From PALSA-610 sp038239145 (lineage in GTDB: Bacteria; Actinomycetota; Acidimicrobiia; IMCC26256; PALSA-610): a DNA stretch of 64,000 nucleotides. Of the stretch, positions 17,632-26,315 are shown piece after piece. Numbering within the stretch: position 1 is the stretch's first letter; each line of letters begins with the position of its first letter. The DNA lies in assembly GCA_038239145.1 (NCBI GenBank), contig JBBSFB010000002.1, positions 82,046-146,045 on the forward strand, written 5' to 3'. The translations under genes were made by a program, and so were the position numbers. Under the pieces are notes generated by a model. It had not been told where the DNA came from. It did not search any database and saw only the letters and a list, made by a program, of their open reading frames with translations.

Positions 17632-18438
17632 ATGGACAGGTTCTCGGAAAAGATCGCGATCGTGACGGGTGGAGGCTCGGGCATCGGACGCGCCACCGCT
17701 CTGCTGTTGGCCTCGGAAGGCGCCCGGGTGACCGTCGCCGATATCGCGGGGCCTGCGGCCGCGGCGGTCGTCTCCGAGATCGAAGCCGCGGGCGGCACCG
17801 GCCGGGTGCAGATAACCGACGTGGGTGATGCCCGGTCCGTCGAAGCAATGGTGGCCGACACGGTCGCGGCGTTCGGTGGGCTCGACATCCTCCACAACAA
17901 CGCCGCCGCCCTCGACCAGAATCGCTTCGATCAGGACGTCGTGACGATGGACCTGGCCACGTGGGAGCGGGTGATGTCGGTGAACCTGACCGGGCCGATG
18001 CTCGGTTGCCGATTCGCGATCCCCCGCATGCTCGAACGGGGTGGCGGCGCGATCGTCAATACCGCCTCCGCGGCCGCGTTCTACGGCAGCCACTCCCTCG
18101 CGGCGTACGGCACGTCGAAGGCCGGCGTGGTCGCGTTGACCCGCTACGTCGCGACCGCGTACGGAGAGCGTGGGATCCGCTGCAACGCGGTTGCCCCGGG
18201 CGTCGTGGTGGCCAAGACCGCCCAGGATGCGCTCGGTGGCCCGATGGGCGACCGCCTCCGGCGCTATAGCACCAGCCACCTCGTTGGGCGACTCGGGTAT
18301 CCGGAGGAGATCGCGGCGGCGGTCGCCTACCTCGCGTCCGACGACGCCGCCTTCGTCACCGGCGAGGTCCTGCGCGTCGACGGCGGCTTCACCGCGCACA
18401 CGCCTACCTACGCGACCGATCGCCACCCGGAAGGCTGA
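17632..18438 (+). CDS. Short-chain dehydrogenase/reductase (classical SDR)
   Basis: A 268-residue protein with the cofactor motif VTGGGSGIGRATALLL, the NNAAA variant of NNAG at about residue 88, the catalytic Ser in IVNTASAAAFYGSHS, and Tyr/Lys in YGTSKAGVVAL. The C-terminus reads FVTGEVLRVDGGFTAHTP. It probably oxidises or reduces a hydroxy/keto group and may act with the monooxygenase just upstream on the same strand. The Asp in VADIAG after the second strand suggests NAD(H) preference. The substrate is unknown. Confidence 0.92.
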   Translation: MDRFSEKIAIVTGGGSGIGRATALLLASEGARVTVADIAGPAAAAVVSEIEAAGGTGRVQITDVGDARSVEAMVADTVAAFGGLDILHNNAAALDQNRFDQDVVTMDLATWERVMSVNLTGPMLGCRFAIPRMLERGGGAIVNTASAAAFYGSHSLAAYGTSKAGVVALTRYVATAYGERGIRCNAVAPGVVVAKTAQDALGGPMGDRLRRYSTSHLVGRLGYPEEIAAAVAYLASDDAAFVTGEVLRVDGGFTAHTPTYATDRHPEG

Positions 18439-18455
18439 TCCGGCGAGCCGACCGT

Positions 18456-18477
18456 CAGTCCGTCACCCGTCGGACTG
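18456..18477 (+). terminator. Hairpin after the monooxygenase-SDR pair
   Basis: A perfect 7-bp stem CAGTCCG / CGGACTG with an 8-base loop begins 17 bases after the SDR stop codon. It is followed by a short AGAGTTCG stretch rather than a T-run. It is likely to end or attenuate the two-gene transcript before the GGDEF/EAL gene. Confidence 0.5.
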
Positions 18478-18546
18478 AGAGTTCGATTCGTGGGCGACCG
18501 GAGTCGTGGTGGTCGATCCAGCCGGGTCCTGTGACGAAGAGGTCAC

Positions 18547-21500
18547 ATGGCACTGCCGAACAACGGGCGCGATGGAGCGCGAGCGAAGAACTCGCGCTCG
18601 GCGATGATCGCCGTCGTCGCGGGCGGGAACCTGATCGCGCTGCCCGCGATCGTGTTGGTGTGGGTGCTCAGGGGCCGCGACGTCATCGTCGGCCCGCCCT
18701 TTTGGGTCTTCGTCGTCGTCATCGTGGGCTCGATCGTCGGCGACCTGGGCGGCCGGATGTGGTTGCGGTGCCGACCGGACTCCCGTCTCCGCCAGCAGTT
18801 CCGGATCGCGTTTGCAGCCAGCGTCGTGACGACGATCCTCTACTCGAGCGGATGGGGCTCGATCCTGGTCATCGCCTACGCGCTCTGCGCCGTCCAGATG
18901 CTCGCGCAGATCCCGGGAATCGACTGGCGCACCGTGCTCGCGTGGTGCCTCGCCAGCGCCATCAGCGGCGAGATCGCGCTGCAGGCGGGCCTCGCTCCGC
19001 ACCTGATGCCCCTCGGGCGCGCCCATCTCGTGGCCGCGGTCGGACTCGCGATCTTCGCGGCCGTGCTCTGGGTCGTCAGCGGCAGCTTCGCGGAGCACGA
19101 CCTCATCGAACAAGAGGGGCGCGACCGCGGCCGACAGCTCGCGCACGAAGCCACGACCGACTCGCTCACGCAGCTCCTCAACCGGGCCGGCTTCACCGCC
19201 GCGCTCGAAGAGTCGTGCGCCGCGCACGCGCCCGCCATCCTCGCGTTCGTCGACCTCGACAACTTCAAGGACATCAACGATTCCTTCGGGCACCACGTCG
19301 GCGACGAGGTGCTCGCCGAGGCCGCGGCGCGCCTGCGCGCCGTCGTGCGACCGGAGGATGTGATCGCCCGCTTCGGCGGCGACGAGTTCGTCATCCTCGT
19401 GCGGTCGTCGTCCGACGAGAACGATGCCGATCGGCTCGTCGAACGCATCTGGGCAGTGCTCGCCGAGCCGTGGCCCAACATCGCACCGAACGCGATCTCG
19501 GCGAGCGTCGGCGTGGTCGACGACCGCAACGGGAGCAGATCTCCCGAGGACCTCCTGCGCGAGGCCGACGAGGCGATGTACGCGCGCAAGCACGGCATGA
19601 GTGCGACCGGCTCCACCGCGATCATGACGTCTCGGGCGCTCGCCCACCACCGGTTGGCGATGGACGGCATGCACGGGACGTTCGTCGTGCTGCGGGCGAT
19701 ACGCGAATGCGGTGAGATCGTCGATTACGAGATCCTGGAAGCGAACGCGATCGTTCGCCGTGCCTACACGGGACTCGGCGCCGAGGTCGTCGGGTCGCGG
19801 CTCTCTGCGCTCGACAAGTTCGCCGACAACTCACAGCTGAAGGCGGTGTACGCGGAGGCGTTGGCGACCGGCCTTCACGTCGGGGCCCAGCTCCCGGTGT
19901 CGCGTCCGGACGGTCGAACGGGCTGGAGCAAGCTCAAGGCGGTCACGGTCGACCGCGACGTCGTCGCGGTGGTCGCCAACGACGTGACGGCCGAGGTCGA
20001 AGCCCGCAACGAGCTCGAGCGCGAGCGGGTCCGCTTCGCCAGCCTCCTCGCCCACTCGAGCGACCTCGCGTGCGTCGTCGACCGCATGGGCGACATCATC
20101 TACAGCCCACCCTCGGGCATGTCGTTCCTGGGCTACACCGATTCCGAGCTCGAACATCCGATGGACCTGGTGATCGAATCGGATCGCGCCGAAGCCCGGG
20201 CCTGGTTCGACGAGATCCGGTCGTCGCCGTCCGCAACACCGGTCCGATCCGTGGTACTGCGCTTCGTCGCCCATGACGGCAGCGTCCGTACGTGCGCGGT
20301 GACGGCCGACGACCGCTCCGACGACCCCTTGATCGGTGGGTTCGTTCTCAACGCCCACGACGTGTCGGCGGTCGTCGCGGCGGAGGCCCGCCTGGCTGCG
20401 GTCGCCGACGCCGTGGCCGAGGTGATCGCCATCTGCGACGCCGACGGCCGCATGATGTGGGTGTCCGGCGCGGTCCGCGATGCTCTTCACGTCGCCCCCG
20501 AGGACCTGATCGGGCTGTCGGCCTTCGATGTCATTCATCCGGACGACCACCACGAGATCGCGATGCGGCTCGCCCGAATGCTCGCCGATCCCGGCGTCGT
20601 CTCGGTTCCCGTCGACATCCGCCTCCGCCGCGCCGACGGTTCGTACTGCTGGTTTGAAGCGAGCGGAAGCAACCAACTCGCCGACCCGTCGATCCGCGGA
20701 CTGGTCATCAGTCTGCGCGACCGGACCGAGCGGCGCGCCGACGAAGCGGCCCTGCGGGTGTCGGAGGAGCGCAACCGAAGCATCGTCGAGACCGCCGCCG
20801 ACGCGATCATCTCGGTCGACGCGCACGGCTTCATCCGGAGCTTCAACCGGGCCGCCGAACGCATCTTCGCAGTCGATGCCGCGGAGGTGATCGGCACCCC
20901 CTACGAGCCCCTTGTGCCGGCCGACTCACTCGCCACGGTGCGCGACTCGATCGAGCTCGACGGCCTGGGGCACCAGATCGACACCGTCGCGGCGCGCGCG
21001 ACCGGCGAGCGGTTCCCGGCCCAGATCGCGATCTCGGCGGTTCAGGTCGGCGAGAGCCACTACTTCACCGCGGTCGTACGCGATATCAGCGAACAACGGT
21101 CGATGGAGCTGGCCCTACGGACCGCGGCAACATGCGACGAGCTCACCGGTCTCCCCAATCGGCGGACGCTGCTCGACCGGACGCAGGACGCGATCGAAGA
21201 GGCCCGCCGGACCGACGACGTGGTCGGGATGGTGTTCGTCGACCTGGACCGGTTCAAGCTCGTCAACGACGGACTCGGTCACGATGCCGGCGATCAACTG
21301 CTCGTCCTCGTCGCGAATCGGATCGCGGCCGCGATCCGGAGCCAAGACGTCGTGGCCCGGCTCGGGAGCGACGAGTTCGTCGTCCTCTGCCCGAGCGCAT
21401 CCGACCTGGAGGCGATCAAGGCGGTCGCAGTGCGCATCATCGAGGCTCTCACGGGCGCGTTCGTGATCTTCGACAGCGAGGTGTTCGTCGGCGCGTCGAT

Positions 21501-22455
21501 CGGGGTATCGGTAAGCACCGGTTCCGAGACGCCGATCGAGTTGCTGCGTTTCGCCGACACCGCGATGTATCGCGCCAAGGAGACCGGCACCTCCGGCGTC
21601 GAGGTCTTCGACAGCCGGATGCAGCGGAACGCGGCACGCCGGCTCGACGTCGAGTCCGCCCTCCGCCAGGCTGTCGGTCGGGACGAGTTGCGCGCGTACT
21701 ACCAGCCCATCGTGAGCCTGCAGAGCACGGAGGTGTCGAAGCTCGAGGCCCTCATCCGGTGGGATCGACGCGGGGTGGGCCTCATCCGGCCCGACAACTT
21801 CATTCCGGTGGCGGAAGAAGCAGGGATCATCCTCGAGATCGGCGCTTGGATGTTGCGGACCGCCACCGTCGACTGCGTGCGCTGGCAGAAGGTGGCGCCC
21901 GGCGTTGGCGTGTCGGTGAACGTCTCGGTCCGGCAGTTCGAATCCGGCGACCTCGTCACGGTCGTCCAGGCCGCGCTCGCGGCCAGCGGCCTCGACCCGG
22001 CGCTACTGACGCTCGAGATCACCGAGTCGGTGATGCTCGACCACTCCGATCGCAACGCCGCAATCATGCGCCGGATCCGCGACCTGGGGATGCACATCTC
22101 CCTCGACGACTTCGGCAGTGGCTACAGCTCGCTCACGTATCTGCGCCTCCTTCCCATCGACTCCATCAAGATCGACCGTTCGTTCCTGCAGTCGCTCGGC
22201 ACGGCGGTGCGCGACATGGCGATGCTCAGCGCCATCGTCAACCTCGGGACCGCGCACGACCTCGAGGTCGTTGCCGAGGGCATCGACACCGACGCCAAAC
22301 TCACCGCAGTACGCGCCGTCGGTTGCACCTTCGGCCAGGGATTCCTGTTTGCCAAGCCGATGTCGTTCGCGGAAACGCTCGACTACCTCGCGCTCGAGCC
22401 GAGGTGCAGTCCGGTGGCACCGGCCGAGGTGGCCCTGCGCACCAGCCCCGATTGA
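18547..22455 (+). CDS. Membrane GGDEF-PAS-GGDEF-EAL cyclic-di-GMP protein
   Basis: A 1302-residue protein. Residues ~20-185 hold about six membrane segments. A first GGDEF domain (~205-360) has an intact RFGGDEF active site and an RPED I-site five residues before it. About four PAS-like domains follow (~365-860). A second GGDEF domain (~865-1035) reads RLGSDEF, a degenerate site, with an RSQD I-site. A full EAL domain (~1045-1290) keeps EALIRW, NVSVRQF, LEITES, DDFGSGYSSL, KIDRSF and AEGID. It could make c-di-GMP with the first domain and degrade it with the EAL, with PAS domains sensing the signal. ATG 18547 follows a GAGG. Confidence 0.92.
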   Translation: MALPNNGRDGARAKNSRSAMIAVVAGGNLIALPAIVLVWVLRGRDVIVGPPFWVFVVVIVGSIVGDLGGRMWLRCRPDSRLRQQFRIAFAASVVTTILYSSGWGSILVIAYALCAVQMLAQIPGIDWRTVLAWCLASAISGEIALQAGLAPHLMPLGRAHLVAAVGLAIFAAVLWVVSGSFAEHDLIEQEGRDRGRQLAHEATTDSLTQLLNRAGFTAALEESCAAHAPAILAFVDLDNFKDINDSFGHHVGDEVLAEAAARLRAVVRPEDVIARFGGDEFVILVRSSSDENDADRLVERIWAVLAEPWPNIAPNAISASVGVVDDRNGSRSPEDLLREADEAMYARKHGMSATGSTAIMTSRALAHHRLAMDGMHGTFVVLRAIRECGEIVDYEILEANAIVRRAYTGLGAEVVGSRLSALDKFADNSQLKAVYAEALATGLHVGAQLPVSRPDGRTGWSKLKAVTVDRDVVAVVANDVTAEVEARNELERERVRFASLLAHSSDLACVVDRMGDIIYSPPSGMSFLGYTDSELEHPMDLVIESDRAEARAWFDEIRSSPSATPVRSVVLRFVAHDGSVRTCAVTADDRSDDPLIGGFVLNAHDVSAVVAAEARLAAVADAVAEVIAICDADGRMMWVSGAVRDALHVAPEDLIGLSAFDVIHPDDHHEIAMRLARMLADPGVVSVPVDIRLRRADGSYCWFEASGSNQLADPSIRGLVISLRDRTERRADEAALRVSEERNRSIVETAADAIISVDAHGFIRSFNRAAERIFAVDAAEVIGTPYEPLVPADSLATVRDSIELDGLGHQIDTVAARATGERFPAQIAISAVQVGESHYFTAVVRDISEQRSMELALRTAATCDELTGLPNRRTLLDRTQDAIEEARRTDDVVGMVFVDLDRFKLVNDGLGHDAGDQLLVLVANRIAAAIRSQDVVARLGSDEFVVLCPSASDLEAIKAVAVRIIEALTGAFVIFDSEVFVGASIGVSVSTGSETPIELLRFADTAMYRAKETGTSGVEVFDSRMQRNAARRLDVESALRQAVGRDELRAYYQPIVSLQSTEVSKLEALIRWDRRGVGLIRPDNFIPVAEEAGIILEIGAWMLRTATVDCVRWQKVAPGVGVSVNVSVRQFESGDLVTVVQAALAASGLDPALLTLEITESVMLDHSDRNAAIMRRIRDLGMHISLDDFGSGYSSLTYLRLLPIDSIKIDRSFLQSLGTAVRDMAMLSAIVNLGTAHDLEVVAEGIDTDAKLTAVRAVGCTFGQGFLFAKPMSFAETLDYLALEPRCSPVAPAEVALRTSPD

Positions 22456-22544
22456 CCCGCGTCCCTGTCGTTGACGGCGGACGCCGGTGTCGTTACGGTC
22501 CGCGACGGCGCGGACTGGTTCGACATGCTCGGCGAGGGGGCGGC

Positions 22545-24905
22545 ATGAGCCGCGGCGTTACGAACGAGATCCGCGAAGTCCGCCTGGCCCTCGTCTGTTA
22601 CGGCGGCGTCTCCCTCGCCGTGTACATGCACGGGATCACGAAGGAGCTGCGCAAGCTCGTCGTCGCGTCGCGGGCCTTCGACCACGACGCGACCGTCAAT
22701 CCGTTCCACACCGCCGAAGATGCGACGGAACGCGCCTACTTCGACGCAATCGCCGGACTGGCCCGGTCGGGCGCGCCGGTGCGGTTCGTGATCGATGTGA
22801 TCAGTGGTACGTCGGCGGGGGGCATCAACGGCGTGTGCCTGGCGACCGCGCTCGCCCGCAACGGCGACGACGCCGTGCTGCGCGATCTCTGGCTCGACAA
22901 GGGCGACATCGGCGGGCTGCTGAACGCGCCGAAGCGGCCGTGGCTGTCGTGGCGGCTCGCGGCGGTCTCGCGGCGCCTGGTCTTCAAGGCCCGGTCGTCG
23001 TACACCCCGCTCAAGGGCGACGACATGGCGCGCTGGCTGTTCGGAGCGCTCGCCGGCATCGGTCCGGAGGACGGTGCCCCGGGTTCGGGGGCCCCGAGCG
23101 CCGAAGATCTCGTACCGCCCGACAGCAACCTGCGCCTCGTGGTCACGACCACCGATCTTCGCGGCTACGACCTCCTGGTCGAGTCGGGTACGGGCGACCC
23201 GCCCCTGCACGACCGCAACTATCGGCACGTGTTCGAGTTCGACCACCAGCCCGGCGGCCTGTCGAACTTCGAGGCCCGGGACACGCCCGCGTTAGCGCTC
23301 GCGTGCCGGTGTACGTCGAGCATTCCCGGCGCGTTCCCGGCGGTGCGACTCGGCGACTTCGTCGAACAGATCGGCCAGAGCCCTAGCGGCGCGCTCGACC
23401 ACATCGTCGGCACGTACTTCACCAACTACGCCGACGCGTCGGTCAAGGCGACCATGACCGAGTTCGTCGACGGCGGCGTGCTCGACAATGCGCCGTTCGA
23501 CCGCGCCCTCGACGTGATCGTGCAACAACGCGCCCAGACCGAGGTCGTGAGGCACCTCATCTACCTCGAGCCCGACCCCGGCGCCGACCCGGCACCAGGC
23601 GCGGGCGTCCCGTCCGCCCCTCCCGCCGAACCCGGGTGGTTGACGACCGCCTGGGACGCGGTGGCCAAGGTGTCCCGCCACGAACCGCTGCTCCAGCAAC
23701 TGCTACGCCTGCGCAACCTCAATGAGCGAGTCGCAACGATCGGCGCCATCGCCGACCAACAGATGGACGCAGTGCAGCACCTAGTCGATGACGACGTCCA
23801 AGCCTCGGGACGCACCGCCGGACCCCTGCACGCGCTCTCCTTCGACGACATGGCCGCGGTGGCGAGGCGACTGCACAGCGTTGCGGCGACGCAGACCGCG
23901 CTCACGCTGCCCACCTACGTCCGCCTCAAGCTGCAGGATGCGACCGCGCACCTCTCGGCCGCGATCGCGCGGGCGAACCACTACCACGCCGATTCGAGCC
24001 AAGCCGCGTTCGTGCGGCTCGCGCTCGGCGCCTGGCTCGGCGGGCAGCCCGCGTTTGTCGACCCACAAGGCGACCGGGCCGGCCGGCTCCTCGACCAGAT
24101 CGACGTCGGGTACCGCGATCGCCGCCTTCGGTTCGTCCTGCAGGGCGTCAACGCGTTGTACGCCGACTCCGGCCCGACCGCGCCGCGCCGCGGCTCCATC
24201 GACACGTTGAAGCGGGCGCTGTGGGATCGCCTCGAACCTCTTGGCGACGCGTCCGCGCACGTCGTCTCCGCCCTCCCGCCCGTCGCGACCGCGGTGTTCG
24301 CGCCGAAGGCTCTCACGACTGCCACACTCGGGCGGGACCCGGCCGGGTTCGCGCTCGAGCAGCACGCGTCCATCTGCGCGCTCGTCGAGGGCTACGGATC
24401 CGCGCTCGTGCCGCGCGTCACGACGACGAACGCCGATCTTTGGTCGACGTTCGTGGAGCTCACCGAAGGTTGGGACGACAGTGTCCGCCGCCCACTCTCG
24501 GTCCGGTACGTGGCGTTCCCGATTTGGGACCAGCTCCTCTTCCCGATCGTGGCCCTGAGCGCGACCCCGCAGTTCTCGCAGATCCAGCCGACGCGGTTCA
24601 GTCCGGACCGGGCGACGCTGCTGAAGTCACCCGACGTACCGGGCAAGCTCCGGGGCACGGGCTTTCACCACTTCGCCGCGTTTTTCGACCGGTCCTGGCG
24701 CGAGAACGACTATCTCTGGGGCCGTCTCGACGGAGCCGAGCTCATCCTGCGCCTGATCGCCGGCCTCGACGCGTCCGCGCCGGGCCTCGACCCGAGCACC
24801 GCGCGCGACGCGTTCCGCGCCGTGTTACGCAGCGAGGACGGGCTCACGTCGACTGCGGCGCTACGCGTCGACCTGCACAAGCAGATCGCCGCGCTCGCGC
24901 AATAG
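22545..24905 (+). CDS. Patatin-like phospholipase (DUF3376-type, large actinobacterial form)
   Basis: A 786-residue protein starting MSRGVTNEIREVRLALVCYGGVSLAVYMHG. The oxyanion loop is CYGGVSLA, the nucleophile Ser is in SGTSAGGINGV (GxSxG), and the catalytic Asp is in EFVDGGVLDNAPF. The C-terminal half (~400-786) is the long region seen in DUF3376 patatins. These proteins are serine acyl hydrolases acting on lipids; the natural substrate is unknown. An 89-base gap separates it from the GGDEF/EAL gene on the same strand, so co-transcription is possible. The ATG follows GAGGGGGC. Confidence 0.9.
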   Translation: MSRGVTNEIREVRLALVCYGGVSLAVYMHGITKELRKLVVASRAFDHDATVNPFHTAEDATERAYFDAIAGLARSGAPVRFVIDVISGTSAGGINGVCLATALARNGDDAVLRDLWLDKGDIGGLLNAPKRPWLSWRLAAVSRRLVFKARSSYTPLKGDDMARWLFGALAGIGPEDGAPGSGAPSAEDLVPPDSNLRLVVTTTDLRGYDLLVESGTGDPPLHDRNYRHVFEFDHQPGGLSNFEARDTPALALACRCTSSIPGAFPAVRLGDFVEQIGQSPSGALDHIVGTYFTNYADASVKATMTEFVDGGVLDNAPFDRALDVIVQQRAQTEVVRHLIYLEPDPGADPAPGAGVPSAPPAEPGWLTTAWDAVAKVSRHEPLLQQLLRLRNLNERVATIGAIADQQMDAVQHLVDDDVQASGRTAGPLHALSFDDMAAVARRLHSVAATQTALTLPTYVRLKLQDATAHLSAAIARANHYHADSSQAAFVRLALGAWLGGQPAFVDPQGDRAGRLLDQIDVGYRDRRLRFVLQGVNALYADSGPTAPRRGSIDTLKRALWDRLEPLGDASAHVVSALPPVATAVFAPKALTTATLGRDPAGFALEQHASICALVEGYGSALVPRVTTTNADLWSTFVELTEGWDDSVRRPLSVRYVAFPIWDQLLFPIVALSATPQFSQIQPTRFSPDRATLLKSPDVPGKLRGTGFHHFAAFFDRSWRENDYLWGRLDGAELILRLIAGLDASAPGLDPSTARDAFRAVLRSEDGLTSTAALRVDLHKQIAALAQ

Positions 24906-24908
24906 CGC

Positions 24909-25355
24909 TCAGATCCGACGCGTCGCCACGAAGACCGGGATGAGCCGGTCGGTCTTTGTCTGGTACTGCGCGTACGGCGGGTACGCCTCGACGCCGCGCT
25001 TCCACCACTCCGCCCGTTCGTCGCCGCTGAGCTCGCGCACCTCCGCGTCGAACGGCTCGGGGCCGTCCTGAATGGTGACCGCGGTCGGATCCGCCTTCAG
25101 GTTGTGGTACCAGACCGGGTGACTGGGCGCGCCACCCATCGACGCGACGAGGGCGTACTCGCCGTCGTGCTCCACCCGCATCAACGCGGTCTTCCGCAGC
25201 TTCCCGCTCTTGTTGCCACGGGTCGTCACGATGATCACCGGCATGCCGGTGTCGAGAAACGTGCTGCCCTCGCGGCCACCAGTGCGCTCGTACGTCTCGA
25301 CCTGGTTGCGTACCCACTCGGACGGACTCGGTTCGTACTCACCTGCGAGCGTCAT
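24909..25355 (-). CDS. Deazaflavin (F420)-dependent nitroreductase family protein
   Basis: A 148-residue protein. It shows the Ddn-type pattern: WVRNQVETYERTGGREGSTF, MPVIIVTTRGNKSGKLRKTALMRVEHDG, YALVASMGGAPSHPVWYHNL and a C-terminal IPVFVATR. The family binds coenzyme F420 and reduces nitro or quinone compounds. The specific substrate is unknown. It is convergent with the patatin gene (3-base gap) and divergent from the kinase-like gene. Confidence 0.93.
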   Translation of the reverse strand: MTLAGEYEPSPSEWVRNQVETYERTGGREGSTFLDTGMPVIIVTTRGNKSGKLRKTALMRVEHDGEYALVASMGGAPSHPVWYHNLKADPTAVTIQDGPEPFDAEVRELSGDERAEWWKRGVEAYPPYAQYQTKTDRLIPVFVATRRI

Positions 25356-25413
25356 GGTGAAAACCTACCCAGCCGGGCCGAGGCTTGTGGTGCCACCGAT
25401 AGCGTCTGGTCGC

Positions 25414-26280
25414 GTGGACCCCGGACTGCGCGCCGTGATCGAAGAGAGTCTCGGCCGCCGCGTCGTCGGCGTGACCGGCCTGGGGGGTGGCGACGTCGCG
25501 ACGGCGTTCGCACTCGATCTCGACGACGGCCGCCGGGTCTTCGCCAAGACCCACTCCTCGGCCCCGCCCGGGTTCTTCACGACCGAGGCCGCCGGTCTGG
25601 CCTGGTTGCGCGCCGCGGCCCGGTCCGGCGTCGCCATCCCGGAGGTGCTCGTCGTCTCGGACGTGACCCCGAACCACCTCGTGCTCGAGTGGATCGAAGA
25701 AGGGCGCCCGACCGGCATCACCGAGCCCGAGCTCGGGGTCGCGCTCGCGACGATGCACCACGCCGGCGCGCCCACCTTCGGCCGGAAGGACCGGCGGCCC
25801 ACCGGCAGCCGCGGACTTCCGAACGAACCGTTCGCGACCTGGTCGGAGTTCTACGCCCGCAACCGGCTGTTGCCGCTCGCGGAAATCGCCCGCGAAACCC
25901 GCGCGCTCCCGGACGCGACGATCACCGCACTGGAACACCTCGCGAGCCGGCTCGACGGTTTCGGCGGGCACCCCGAACCTCCCGCACGCCTGCACGGCGA
26001 TCTCTGGGCCGGAAACCGCCTGGTCGACAGGAACGGCCGGAATTGGCTGATCGATCCGGCTGCCCACGGGGGGCACCGCGAGTTCGACCTTGCGATGATG
26101 CGACTCTTCGGCGGCTTCGGTGCGGAGTGCTTCGCCGCGTACGCCGAGGTCTTCCCGCTCGCCGACGGATGGCAGGAGCGGGTGCCGCTGCACCAGATCG
26201 CGCCACTCGTCGTGCACGCGATCAAGTTCGGCGGCGGCTACGGCGCGGCCGCGACCGCCGCGATCATCCGCTATCGCTGA
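25414..26280 (+). CDS. Fructosamine kinase-like protein
   Basis: A 288-residue protein with a GTG start. The motifs are GGGDVATAFALDLDDGRRVFAKTH (ATP-binding Lys), HLVLEWIEEG, LHGDLWAGNRLVDRNGRNWLIDPAAHGGHREFDLAMMRLFGG (catalytic HGDLWxxN and IDP loops). This arrangement is that of the fructosamine-3-kinase/ketosamine kinase family, which phosphorylates protein-bound or free ketoamines and starts deglycation. Related aminoglycoside phosphotransferases are a second possibility, but the LHGDLWAGN form favours the former. Confidence 0.88.
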   Translation: MDPGLRAVIEESLGRRVVGVTGLGGGDVATAFALDLDDGRRVFAKTHSSAPPGFFTTEAAGLAWLRAAARSGVAIPEVLVVSDVTPNHLVLEWIEEGRPTGITEPELGVALATMHHAGAPTFGRKDRRPTGSRGLPNEPFATWSEFYARNRLLPLAEIARETRALPDATITALEHLASRLDGFGGHPEPPARLHGDLWAGNRLVDRNGRNWLIDPAAHGGHREFDLAMMRLFGGFGAECFAAYAEVFPLADGWQERVPLHQIAPLVVHAIKFGGGYGAAATAAIIRYR

Positions 26281-26315
26281 CCCGGGTATCGCAGACCCGA
26301 CTCACGTGCGGACGG

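Noticed and set aside
18478..18500. Possible tRNA T-loop (GAGTTCGATTCGTG)
   Set aside because: No acceptor stem, D-loop or anticodon arm could be paired around it.
22545..24905. CBASS-type defence system with a patatin effector
   Set aside because: There is no cGAS/DncV-like cyclase, E1/E2/JAB or HORMA gene beside it. The patatin is the long DUF3376 type, and the neighbour makes c-di-GMP.
26281..26315. Terminator hairpin CGGGT / ACCCG between the kinase-like and LuxR genes
   Set aside because: The stem has only five pairs and no T-run; too weak to list.
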